Of a DNA stretch of 64,000 bases, positions 24,835-35,069 are shown piece by piece (positions within the stretch are counted from its first letter, which is position 1; every line of letters begins with the position of its first letter). The stretch is taken from NCBI GenBank assembly GCA_004352715.1, contig SCFE01000015.1, positions 1,847,452 to 1,911,451 of the forward strand. Reading direction: 5' to 3'. The notes under the pieces are model-generated. The model did not search any database, was not told where the DNA came from, and was given only the letters and a program-made list of their open reading frames with translations. The position numbers and the translations under genes were made by a program. The stretch comes from Hofstenia miamia (Eukaryota; Xenacoelomorpha; Acoela).

Positions 24835-27830
24835 ATCAGTTTGCAAAGAGCCCTTTCTTAGGATTCTAGTTGTGCCTAGCAGTACTGGTTTCTGGACTAC
24901 CGCCTTCCCAACCTAAATAATCCTAATTCCTCAAGAGTACATGTTAGCTTTATGTTCTGTAGTTAACCGTTTGGTAAAATCTTTGTCTGCCCTTGTTAAG
25001 TAAATCAAACTCTTAGAATTTGTAGGCATCTACTATATGCTCATAAAGATTTCAAGCTATGTCTCCTTCTACAAACGTAACTGATAGCGATTCTATTTGC
25101 ATCGAAAAGCACTTGCAATCCTTGTAATTACATGAATATTACAGCGTACTACTGCAATTACGTTTAATTCGTCTATAACATTTGAAAATTTTTTGCTGTT
25201 AGCGATCGTTTTGTATTGTAGTATAGATAGAAACGAAGAAACATCGTTCATCATATTATTGTCATGGAAATTTACTCTCACTACCCCTATCCTTTCTGAC
25301 ATGCCTTCTTTCCATCGCATCCTGTCCTCATCTCACATGGCTTTCTATTTACCTAAAAAAGATCTCCTGGGTGGCTATCGAGATATTCTTTAAACCTTAA
25401 TGCCTTTTCCTCTACACATTCCTCAGCACTGCTTTGAGATGTACAATCTATCAACATGTCCATTTAGGTTGATTGCTATTTCTACTGCTAGGAAATTCAA
25501 GTTCTTCATGTCTATCTTCCTCAGGACTTTCTTATTCCATATAACTATTCCTGCTTAATATCTTAACATTGGTATGTCACACGTATTTATTGCCTTTACG
25601 CTATTTTACCAATTCTTGACTTCTCTATTACGACTAGGGGTGTTTTGCATTGATTCGAGTCGTCCCTGCATTTGCTAATTTCAATGCAAAGTTAACAACC
25701 AATACTTGTGGGATATCTGAAAATTGATTTTAGCCTTTAATAACAGTTTAGATTCTGAATATCTCAACGAACGAAGATTGCTTGATATCAAAGAGCTCTT
25801 CATCTTGTCACTAACGGAAATTAGATCTCGGCTGTTGCACACAAGTATCCAATGGATGTGTTATATGGATTACATATTGTATTGAAAACTGCTTCTGAAA
25901 ACAATGATGAAGACGGAACACAATTCCCTTCACCAGTTAATTCTCGCCCTGAGAAACAGCTTGACGGAGTGGTTCCAGAGAAATGATCATGACAGCAAAT
26001 ATCATGTCTATGATTATGGATTCCAGATTCAAGGACGTTTTGCATGGCAGAAAATGAATCTGTTCATGGAGGACTGTTTCTACTTGGGTATCTCAGATCA
26101 ATGAGAACAACAATTCAACTATATAATCTGTAACAAATGAAGTAGCTGCTTGTTTCACAACAGCTTCTGTGTAGGGGCTTTCGACGAAGCTATGCGAAAA
26201 AAGTGCGAAATGTTTCCTTGCAGTTTTCCTCCAGTGAAACCGTTTCAATCAGAAATCAGTGGATATTGTGACTGCTCATGCATCGCAAGGACAAAGGACG
26301 TAGAAAACATAATATCTCAAAGTGGCACTAAAAGTTTCTGATCATCCCAGCGACTACTGTATCATCAGAGCGAGACTGGTCAGACGCAGGGAACATTGAT
26401 ACATCGGCACATCAAGGTCTCTGCCTAATATATGGATGCTACTGATCTTGCACGATAACTTAAAATGGTAATTGCGTAATCAATAACTTGCTTAAACCAT
26501 TATTTTTTTGTATTGCATTGATTTTGCCAAGAATTGATTTACAAAATGCTTGTATGGTACACCTCTAATTATCACCAGAGTGGGAAACGGGTTACGTTAT
26601 TAACTCACCATTTGACCGGTTTAGCACTGACCCGAGACCCGACCTTAGCAAAGAAAGATTACTAATATTTTATACGCGAATCACCAATTTGTTTTGAACA
26701 GGTTTTGGACTTAAATCTTTTATGTGGTGAAAATATTTCAAAAGCCCAGAAGATATTGTATAAGATAAAAAGAAATGTTACTTACACAGTACCAATTCAC
26801 CTAAAAAAATTTTTATGAATCCAATATTCTTCTTATTCTCATGTACGCCTCCCCTTCTTGTTATCTTTCAAATTTCAAGGCTACATGAAGCTGCTAGAAA
26901 AGTTCCAAAACAACATCTTGCTCTGGATTATATTTAAATCCAATATTTTTTAACGAGATTATGAATAACTCATTTCATTTTATAAAATGTTACTTCAAAA
27001 ATGCAGTATTGATAGTTGGGGCTTTATATTGTTTTCTTTGCTTAATATCTATTTTCTGAGGGCAATTAGAACTTATTGTTTAATGTGAAGAAGTTACGCC
27101 TGCAATCGCCCATAGTTTTTTAACAGAGTTACTGAAATGGCCAATAATATTCCCAATAATACAAAGATAACCGTTATGTAGGAAGATAGCAAAATTAAAA
27201 AGAAGATTTTAAATTATCTATGGGGAGTATTTGAAAATATACCAAAAGAAACTAATGTGCTATAAAACATACTACCATTTTCATTTTGTGATTAGTGTCA
27301 CTATGTTATTATGATTTGCATTATGCAATTAAAGTCTTTTACTACTACAATAAAAAATACAAAAATGATTAGAATCTGAAAGGATTTGAAAGATTCAAAT
27401 GTTTGACTTTTAAAATTTTTCATAAAATCTGTTACTGTTCTTTCACCCTGATAGGAATGATTCACAACTCGAAACAACCTCGTATTATTTTTTACCCAAC
27501 CTGCTAGCCGGGTTCGGTTGACGCGATTCCCATCCTGATTACCGCCTTACTATCCCCTTCTATTTTTTCATTAGTTTTGCGTTCATCTCTTAATGATCCG
27601 TTCAATTTTCCCGCTCTCACTACTAAGTACTTGTACCTTTCATTGACTTCTTCAATTGTATCTCAACCTATAAGATTCTATGCACTTGCCTCTGATTAAG
27701 AGTCAAGGTTGCATATCTACCCCAATCTAAAATTCAAAACAGAGTCTATACTTCTCTTACCCAATGTCTTCACTTGCGTCTAAAACATCTTTGAACTGGT
27801 GCACAATTTAATCTTTCCTGTACCATAGAT
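24835..27830 (-). mobile_element. Decayed LINE (non-LTR retrotransposon), minus strand, split by a hAT relic
   Basis: Three segments in the right 5'-to-3' order on the minus strand read as parts of one LINE reverse-transcriptase ORF. First, about 27750-27500 gives LLIRGKCIESYRL followed by IEEVNERYKYLVV, like the RT palm region just before and at the K-Y-L-G motif. Second, about 25625-25425 gives AINTCDIPMLRY, AGIVIWNKKVLRKID and HVDRLYIS, a segment conserved in many animal LINEs downstream of the palm. Third, about 24905-24845 gives VVQKPVLLGTTRILRKGSL, matching the C-terminal motif of the same family. Stop codons and frameshifts show that it is dead. The catalytic core between segments was not found. 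A plus-strand hAT relic at about 25.9-26.5 kb lies inside it. The assignment to a LINE is firm; the clade is not determined. Confidence 0.72.
25890..26460 (+). pseudogene. hAT transposase relic
   Basis: Two diagnostic pieces remain. Bases 26010-26036 read MIMDSRFKD, corresponding to the L-D-P-R-F-K region that precedes the hAT dimerisation domain. Bases 26347-26397 read PATTVSSERDWSDAGNI, matching the P-A-T-S-x-x-S-E-R-x-F-S-x-A-G-N-I block of the hAT C-terminal domain. Frames change between the pieces and stops occur, so this is a pseudogene. It lies antisense inside the flanking LINE relic, which implies a later insertion. The catalytic DDE segments and terminal inverted repeats were not identified. 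Confidence 0.65.
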
Positions 27831-27966
27831 GACCTGCTGCTCTAACATTATTCTATAACGCAGACTATACATTTAGTCTTCGTGTGATAACTATTAAATA
27901 TTATAGTCATTTTTGTAATTTTAATTTAAAGTATTTTATTATTATTGAATATCAATTTCTAAATAG

Positions 27967-28057
27967 AAAGAGTGTAGATATAATAGATGAGACAGAAGTA
28001 GCAGCCATAATGGATAAAGTCATTAGGAAGTACAAATGCACCCAGAGTGTATTCGAG
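27967..28057 (+). CDS. Possible single internal exon of an unidentified gene
   Basis: A 91 bp open stretch is bounded by an AG acceptor (tttctaaatag) and a GT donor (gag then gtaatt). It encodes an acidic, helix-prone peptide with SVDIIDETEVAAIMDKV and RKYKCTQSVFE. It enters with one base of a codon and ends on a codon boundary. Codon use and residue mix are much less AT-driven than in neighbouring frames. I do not recognise the family and see no partner exon with certainty, so it could be a chance frame or part of the nearby LINE debris. Confidence 0.35.
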
Positions 28058-28952
28058 GTAATTTTGCATAGGATATAATGAGAAAAACGTTTTGTTTCAA
28101 GTTTTGTATATTGAAGTAATTAGTAGCTTGAAGCAAATTTAATGAATAGAAATATTAACGTAAAGACTCTTGTTTAAGGAGTTAGAAGTGTCATCTTCAT
28201 CAGTTGAGACTTGTTGACATATTCGAATCAGAAAATTTACAGTAGTTTCACAGTTGCTGTTAATAGGCTTTACAACTTGCAAATCTTTGAGTGCGTCACT
28301 GAATTTGAATATTACACTTAAAACTAGAGCAAAAACATTTGGGAGTGGATAACGTTTTCATTCCACATAAATTTCATTTTTGCTTATCAAACAAATTTCG
28401 ATAAGTGGTGATGGCGATAAAATAAAAAGTTATTTCAAATTTGTAGAATTCAAAATAGCTTTTGCTAAAATAGTTTACATTTTATTATAATACGAGAACC
28501 AATTGTGCATGAACCTATTCATACAATTATACAGCCTTGCACTCTGTGTTTTAAGCAAGAGGGAAACAACATATTTAAAACGCCATGAATAGAAAACAAT
28601 GTTTTTTGTTTTTTATATATGGTAAGTGGAATTTTTACTTATGTATATACACTGATGAGTATCTACAAAGCTGGCAACCTTTTCTGATTATACAGAATTA
28701 TTCATATGAATGAAAAGTGTCTATAAATATCCCGATTCTTTGCAACACAAAATTAAAATTCGAATTGTGCTCTGTATTTTTGAACATTTATTTTTTACAG
28801 TTCTCAAAAATATTTAGCAAAAGTTTCAAAATATAAAATATATTTATAGATAATGTTTCAGAATAAAACAGGTAACTGTTGCACATCTAAATATAAATAC
28901 GTCTACAAGGTTCCTTGAGTTTATTCATGCATATCACCTACATAAATATATA

Positions 28953-29013
<61 letters not shown>

Positions 29014-29490
29014 CCATTGTTTACCAGATACTGTCCTACCTAAATATTTCAAATCATATTGTTTCTGTTTTGAGAGAATTTTGAAAAAAAAACATAAAGA
29101 CAAAAATAGATGTTTTGTTTTATTCGAAAAAAACGTTTTAAGCAGAAACAATTCAATTATATTATTACAATGTAATAAACATTGTAATCACTTTTTTATA
29201 ATATCCCTGTAAGAATAATAATAGGTCATATTCTAAAACTGATTTCTAAAGAAAAAGTTATAGTAAGTTTTGAAAAATTGGTAAGCATATTCTGTCGCAA
29301 ACTGCATTTTATTTTTAATCATATATTGTATTGCCAAGTTGGTTGAATGGCAAGAGCTTCTGCCATTAGGGTCTACCATGGCTGCATTTGCTAAGAACAT
29401 GATTGAAAAACACTTCTATAACTAAATGTAGCCAGTCTTCAACTTGCAATTTTTAGTAACAAAAAAGGAATCAAACATTGCTTTGGACTA
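28058..29490. other. AT-rich DNA, no gene seen
   Basis: No coding motif or RNA gene was recognised. A tRNA-like phrase near 29338-29395 was considered and rejected. Confidence 0.45.
28954..29010. repeat. (TA)n microsatellite, ~57 bp
   Basis: Long uninterrupted alternating TA run. Confidence 0.95.
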
Positions 29491-29509
29491 ACTAAACAAC
29501 CAAACTTCA

Positions 29510-30180
29510 GAAATGAAGCCCACAAAAGGCACTCAAATGAATATTTTTATACGTATGTGTTCTTAGCTTCAACACATCATCTGAAGCAAGCTAGCATGTA
29601 AAGGTGATGAATTCAGATCCATGGATCCCATATAGCTCTATTTGAAGAACATCCTATAAATTCAACACAATTATAGCATTATTTGCTCGCGCATATAAAT
29701 TATATTCGAGATAGTATCACATAATTTATGCCATTAATAAAAATATTAACCATCTTAGAGCAAAACATCTATCATCATGGTATTCTAAGAAAATGCTCAA
29801 ATCACATATTTAAGAAAACTAGCAGAAAAGAAAACATCTAGATATTGAAAAAACGGACTAAGATTGAGGTATAAATGAAAATGTCATATTTAATTAACCA
29901 AGTCGAGAAATTCAAAAGAAGTTTAAAAAGTTTGAAAGCAAGATTAAAAATTTTAAAATCACAACAAAGGAAAGAAAATAATATCCCAAGAAGCTTAATG
30001 TAATCTATTGTATGCAATACACCTGTGATAATTGTAATATATCATATATTGGTGAAACAAAGCAACATCTGTGAAAAATATCTACTGAAGACATAGGCAC
30101 TCATCTAAAATTGAAATTGTTCACCCATCATCTTCAACCTCAGTAGGAACCCATTTAAAAATTTACCAAGAAGAGAACAC
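29510..30180 (+). mobile_element. Penelope-like element relic with GIY-YIG endonuclease remnant
   Basis: Around 30000-30070 the plus strand reads VIYCMQYTCDNC then NISYIGETKQHL. This has the V-I-Y-x(n)-C-x-x-C and Y-I-G-E-T pattern of the GIY-YIG endonuclease that ends Penelope-like retroelements. Upstream, at about 29515, KPTKGTQMNIFI resembles the R-K-P-T motif near the end of their reverse transcriptase, at a plausible distance. Stops follow shortly after the YIGET motif, so the domain is broken. The relic ends against a long TA microsatellite at 30200. Some other LINE-like or DIRS-like elements also carry GIY-YIG domains, so the class is probable and not certain. Confidence 0.5.
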
Positions 30181-30197
30181 CAAAGAGGAGCTGAAAA

Positions 30198-30199
<2 letters not shown>

Positions 30200-30262
<63 letters not shown>
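30200..30262. repeat. (TA)n microsatellite, ~63 bp
   Basis: TA run with one gc interruption, directly after an A-run at the end of the Penelope-like relic. Confidence 0.95.
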
Positions 30263-30273
<11 letters not shown>

Positions 30274-31567
30274 CTTAAGTGTGTGTATTGTATTGAGATC
30301 TTTTATATTAAGTAAATATAATATTATATCATATCCTCTAACATTATTGCCCATTGATAAACTTATATTTCAGGTAATATATATTTTTTGTCCTCAGTTT
30401 TTACCTTACAATGAGGGGGCCTTAAGGAATGTAACAATTATGCATATAAATAAGTGTGTTGCATGTATATGCATATGCATATACTAAGGCAAAGGGCTTA
30501 ATGAATAATACAACAGTGAAAAATTTTGTAGGAAGTAAATTAAATTCAATAACTTGTTTTAATTGATGTATAGAATGAGGATGGACATGGCAAAAGTACA
30601 ACTAAGTTTTAGTGTTAATTCTTCACTTTATCTATATTTGGTTTTTGTCCAATGAAACCCCTAGAAGTTCAAAAGAAGTTCTATAAATGAAAAACCAAGA
30701 AGTATACAAAGGAATGACAAATATTTGAATATATTTTACAATGCATTAGGATGCGCCTTTTAACCTCTTTCTAAGTTTTTATTACTTGGTAAAAGGAAAA
30801 TTCTGTGTCAAAATGTATGTAATGATATTTTTTATGTAAGATATCCAAAGCTTTCACTTCATAAGCATTTCCAGTGATAAAAGGACAGCTTTACACCCCG
30901 TGGTGTCACTTAACCGAAAGGAAATTATATATAAGCGTACTTATCACCTTTTATCAATTAACTTCACTGTGAATAATTGATTGCATGGTGTAGGAAGTTA
31001 AAGGAACTCTTTGGAAACCAAATTATTTGTATAACTTTTAACAAAAAGCATTTTAATCAGAAAATAAACAACGAAAGTGTTCGCGCAAATATTACGTCAA
31101 CTTTGAAACGGAGTTTAATAAAGAATTCATTGTTTATACCTTATTTAATTCAATAATTTATAAAATTTTCACACACAGTAGAAGCATGTGAGTAAATTAT
31201 TATTTTATTGTTTTAGTTAATTAATACTAATGTATCTCGCTCTCTGTAATGACCTCTTGAAATTAATTTCCATTAGGACATCCGTAAAATCATCCATATG
31301 ACACATCTTAACATGTAAATTTCTCTTCACGCCTATTTACTTCAGAATGACATTTCTTCTAAATAACAGTTAACAAGACTCTAAAACAAGCAAACCTAAT
31401 TTTTTTAATAAATAAATAATATCACGATTGGTGAACAAAATAAACTTGAATTGTCGGGCAAAATTGCTTCGCACAAGGAAAACTTAGAATTCAATAGTTC
31501 AATTTAAAGCATGTCTTCTGTGCTGCCAAATTATTTGTCACAATTTACATTTTTATATGTACTTTTA
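30263..31567. other. AT-rich DNA, no gene seen
   Basis: No motif-bearing open frame or transposon end was recognised. Confidence 0.45.
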
Positions 31568-31690
31568 CACGTTTTTTTTTTATAAGAAAGTTTTTTTTGG
31601 CCCAGTATTGAAACTTTCTTAGATATTTCATGTTTTCAGTACCAAAACTTTCTTGTAACTTTCTTAAAAAAATTTTATTTTGGCATGAAG
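31568..31690. repeat. Left terminal region of a 23-bp inverted-repeat element
   Basis: The sequence cacg, ten T, ataagaaagt, then ttttttggcccagt matches the left end of the complete element at 36089, apart from one extra T. It is preceded by TA like that element. Similarity continues for about 120 bp, to the ttttatttt stretch, and then fades. No matching right end was found before the gap at 32169. This is either a truncated copy or the left end of a longer element reaching into the gap. Confidence 0.7.
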
Positions 31691-31846
31691 TATTTGTGCG
31701 CATGCGCAGTTAAAGGCATTGTTAAAATTGCACAACTACCAGTTTTCATGAAAAAACAAGAATCATAAGATTTAGTTAATACAAGATGAACAAACATAAA
31801 AAGAGCAAAAGTAACATTAACATGTAATCACAAAATAGAGTTATTT

Positions 31847-32168
31847 TCATAAACATATAATTTCAACTCCATCTATTTCTCTTGGGTCAATATAGTCATC
31901 AGAATCATCATCAAATGTCAAACGAAGCTTCCCCATTTTTATATTGAACCAAACGGCTATACCTGTACACCAACCAAAGTCATACAAGATTTCAAATTTC
32001 TTCCCTACAAGGTGTGTCTCAGTGCGATCCTCTTCATTGTCGATCTCATTACTTATGTCTGCAAAATCATCTGCAGATGGGATATCGTCCAAAGGTGGCG
32101 CTGAAGGCTCGGTGGCTTCGCTCAAGAAAGCATCTGATGATGCAATTGTTGGTAAGGGTGGTGGTACA
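31847..32168 (-). CDS. C-terminal part of an unidentified protein with a Tudor-like domain
   Basis: The minus strand is open from the gap edge to a TGA at 31847-31849 and gives about 106 residues. First comes a proline- and acid-rich linker (PSAPPLDDIPSADDFADIS, then a D/E run). It is followed by a compact 50-residue stretch beginning HLVGKKFEILYDFGWCTG, with AVWFNIKMGKLRLTF and DDYIDPREIDGVEI. The spacing of aromatic residues (Y-D-x-G-W, V-W-F-N, F-D-D, Y-I) resembles small Tudor/chromo-barrel-like folds that bind methylated residues. Such modules also occur in transposon-encoded proteins. The upstream part, including any start, is in the 1000-N gap, so length and exon structure are unknown. 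The frame is much better coding sequence than its surroundings. The domain name is inference from pattern only. Confidence 0.55.
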
Positions 32169-33168
32169 NNNNNNNNNNNNNNNNNNNNNNNNNNNNNNNN
32201 NNNNNNNNNNNNNNNNNNNNNNNNNNNNNNNNNNNNNNNNNNNNNNNNNNNNNNNNNNNNNNNNNNNNNNNNNNNNNNNNNNNNNNNNNNNNNNNNNNNN
32301 NNNNNNNNNNNNNNNNNNNNNNNNNNNNNNNNNNNNNNNNNNNNNNNNNNNNNNNNNNNNNNNNNNNNNNNNNNNNNNNNNNNNNNNNNNNNNNNNNNNN
32401 NNNNNNNNNNNNNNNNNNNNNNNNNNNNNNNNNNNNNNNNNNNNNNNNNNNNNNNNNNNNNNNNNNNNNNNNNNNNNNNNNNNNNNNNNNNNNNNNNNNN
32501 NNNNNNNNNNNNNNNNNNNNNNNNNNNNNNNNNNNNNNNNNNNNNNNNNNNNNNNNNNNNNNNNNNNNNNNNNNNNNNNNNNNNNNNNNNNNNNNNNNNN
32601 NNNNNNNNNNNNNNNNNNNNNNNNNNNNNNNNNNNNNNNNNNNNNNNNNNNNNNNNNNNNNNNNNNNNNNNNNNNNNNNNNNNNNNNNNNNNNNNNNNNN
32701 NNNNNNNNNNNNNNNNNNNNNNNNNNNNNNNNNNNNNNNNNNNNNNNNNNNNNNNNNNNNNNNNNNNNNNNNNNNNNNNNNNNNNNNNNNNNNNNNNNNN
32801 NNNNNNNNNNNNNNNNNNNNNNNNNNNNNNNNNNNNNNNNNNNNNNNNNNNNNNNNNNNNNNNNNNNNNNNNNNNNNNNNNNNNNNNNNNNNNNNNNNNN
32901 NNNNNNNNNNNNNNNNNNNNNNNNNNNNNNNNNNNNNNNNNNNNNNNNNNNNNNNNNNNNNNNNNNNNNNNNNNNNNNNNNNNNNNNNNNNNNNNNNNNN
33001 NNNNNNNNNNNNNNNNNNNNNNNNNNNNNNNNNNNNNNNNNNNNNNNNNNNNNNNNNNNNNNNNNNNNNNNNNNNNNNNNNNNNNNNNNNNNNNNNNNNN
33101 NNNNNNNNNNNNNNNNNNNNNNNNNNNNNNNNNNNNNNNNNNNNNNNNNNNNNNNNNNNNNNNNNNNN
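32169..33168. other. Assembly gap (exactly 1000 N)
   Basis: Placeholder-length gap. It hides the upstream part of the Tudor-like ORF on its left and probably the body of the hAT transposase whose C-terminus appears just to its right. Confidence 0.99.
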
Positions 33169-33238
33169 TTTTAAACAAGACTAGGTTTGTAAGGTATCAC
33201 ACTTACACATACAATTTTTGCCCCACCTCCAAAAAATT

Positions 33239-33394
33239 TCTCACGGCCTCCTTAGATGTACAATTCCTATAACAATCTGTGAAGCAGAGATATCGTTTTC
33301 TGCTCTGCGAAGAGTGAAGAGCTCATCTAGATCAATCGAAGGCGAAGAAAGGTTTGTGGGATTGAGACCAATGTCAATTCACTATGAATACTAA
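33239..33394 (+). pseudogene. hAT transposase C-terminal dimerisation domain (fragment)
   Basis: The plus strand reads LLRCTIPITICEAEISFSA, then LRRVKSSSRS, EGEERFVGL and MSIHYEY, ending at a TAA at 33392. This is the conserved C-terminal hAT block (C-E-R-S-F-S-x-L-R-R-I-K, then E-R-L-x-G-L). Two changes stand out: the usual C-E-R is C-E-A-E, and the W-L-R segment is S-S-R. Upstream exons or domains would fall in the gap. It could be a relic or the end of a longer copy. It is a different lineage from the relic at 26 kb, judging by the motif type. Confidence 0.65.
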
Positions 33395-34220
33395 AAGAAC
33401 TAAATTCAAATTTTGTATTGAAGCAGGTTAGAAAATTTTTTTGCAAACTCCACTATTTTTGTTAATAAGATTTTATTTTGTAATTTTTCTTACTTTTATG
33501 AGATGCAAGTAAATTTTATGGATGTGTAAGCGACCCCTTGTTTGAGCGAAAGCTGTCTCCACGTCTATAACTGATCCACTGCATTGTTGTATTCGGGTTG
33601 AGATTTCCAAACCCGACTTGAACACAAAAAACTTCAACCCGACAAAGTTTCAGTTTCGTGCATCACGTCCACCTGCAGCTGTAAAACAGTAATCACGATA
33701 TTTTCACTGCCACCTTCTGTCTACAACACAACTGTAAAACTCGTGATGAGAATTTTATTTAAAAAAATATTTTGTTTTTCTGCTATTTTTCTTTCATTTG
33801 CTTTTTTGTTAGTTGTACTTGAATGGGTCAATTCTGACAAATGCCTGAATTTTAGATATAGAATCGTCAGAATTTTTAGTGTTAAGTGAATTTCATATAC
33901 ATATACATAGAAATGATAAGTATTGAACTTAAATGTTCTGTAAAATAAAATTACTAAAAATCAGACTATTTTTATACATTTGATTTTTATTGTTAATATA
34001 TATGAAACTTCAATAGAGATTCATGTTTATGTGGACTGCCATATTTTGCGAACACCCATCAAATTTATGACTTTTATCATAAAACTTTCAATGTATATAT
34101 ATAAAAATGTATAGGATAACGGTTCCTTCACTACTACATAAAAAATCTAAGGAAAGTCTAATATCTTAATTCCAATACGTCGCACTGTAGCAAACCAGTC
34201 AGAAATAATATGCCAGTTTT
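33395..34220. other. AT-rich DNA with a scattered gggttg/aaccc motif
   Basis: No gene seen. At 33585-33650 the motifs cgggtt and aacccga recur in both orientations, as in subterminal repeats of non-autonomous hAT elements, but I could not define ends. Confidence 0.35.
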
Positions 34221-34765
34221 TCAATCAAATATAAACAAGAAATTATCAATAGGAGACCAGGAAAATGAGCATTTATCCCGAATAAGTGACATTATAGCGC
34301 AAGATAAAAGTTGACACGGTGCCACTGAATAACTGGGTGCTCTATTAAATTGATATTTATGACCGTCAATAGCAATGAAAGCAGCTTTGTATTTATCCTT
34401 AATAGCCACTGTTACATTATAGAAGGCATGCTTAAGATCTAGTTGAACAGCAATGTGGTACATAGGAGGCTGGTGGCGAGAAGCTAAACGAAGAAAGGAA
34501 GGCATATGAAAAGGAATAGGCTTGGTGAATTTTGTAGGACGACTATAGTCAGCAACCATGCGTAATTTCAAATTACTTTTCGCCACAAAAAATGAACGTA
34601 AGAGAAAGGTCTAACGTTTCTTTAAAGGAGATATAATACCTGCTTTTAGATGTGCCTTAAGGATGGCGTTAGCATCAGTAATTTCCAAGGCATCAGTAAG
34701 TTGAATTGGTCGTTTAGCCACAGAATGACGATATTCAGAAAAGCTTATACCCAGTTCCATGAGTT
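34221..34765 (-). pseudogene. Retroelement reverse transcriptase relic
   Basis: The minus strand carries successive RT blocks. The first is AILKAHLKAGIISPLKK at about 34680-34630. Next comes LRMVADYSRP at about 34560. AVQLDLKHAFYNV at about 34440 is the block with the first catalytic Asp. FIAIDGHKYQFNRAPSYSVAP at about 34350 corresponds to the F-x-R-x-P-x-G region. PIDNFLFIFD at about 34240 stands where the Y-x-D-D box should be, with the second Asp lost. A stop separates the first block from the second. The pattern fits an LTR-type or DIRS-type RT better than a LINE. A stretch at about 35060-34935 (HLHLLPRLKCDPAML) may be upstream ORF of the same element. The catalytic box shows it is inactive. 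Confidence 0.7.
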
Positions 34766-34929
34766 AATAAATGCGCTCAGGCATACAATTGTTTGCATTC
34801 TAAAAATTGGTGATATAATTTTGCAACCAAATTATAAAAATAGGGTTCATGTCAGGTCAATTTTAAAAATCTCAACCCGATTACAACTATGGTCTACACC
34901 GTTTGATAATATGCATAATTCAGTTTAAA

Positions 34930-35065
34930 TAAATGCCTAAGTAGTGAGTCATAGGACAATTGAAAGGAGGGTAAACCTAAAGAAATTCGTACTCCAAGCA
35001 TGGCAGGGTCGCATTTAAGACGAGGCAACAGATGCAAGTGCCTTAGTTCCTTTCTCAATTGAATT
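34930..35065 (-). mobile_element. Possible upstream part of the retroelement relic
   Basis: A minus-strand open stretch reads HLHLLPRLKCDPAML, GVRISLGLPSFQLSYDSLL. It is followed by a ~150 bp interruption containing aacccga-like motifs before the RT relic resumes. The same orientation and richer codon mix suggest one element with a small insertion. No family motif is recognised in this part. Confidence 0.35.
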
Positions 35066-35069
35066 ATTG

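Noticed and set aside
25904-26341. ATG-initiated frames in the hAT region as separate genes
   Set aside because: The diagnostic hAT residues lie in other frames of the same DNA, and these frames are shadows of the relic.
29338-29395. tRNA-like phrase (ccaagttggttgaatggcaa, agagcttctgcc)
   Set aside because: A D-arm-like start is present, but there is no GGTTCRANYCC T-arm and no acceptor pairing.
31944-33272. Plus-strand frames across the gap at 32169
   Set aside because: They are shadows of the minus-strand Tudor-like ORF extended through N.
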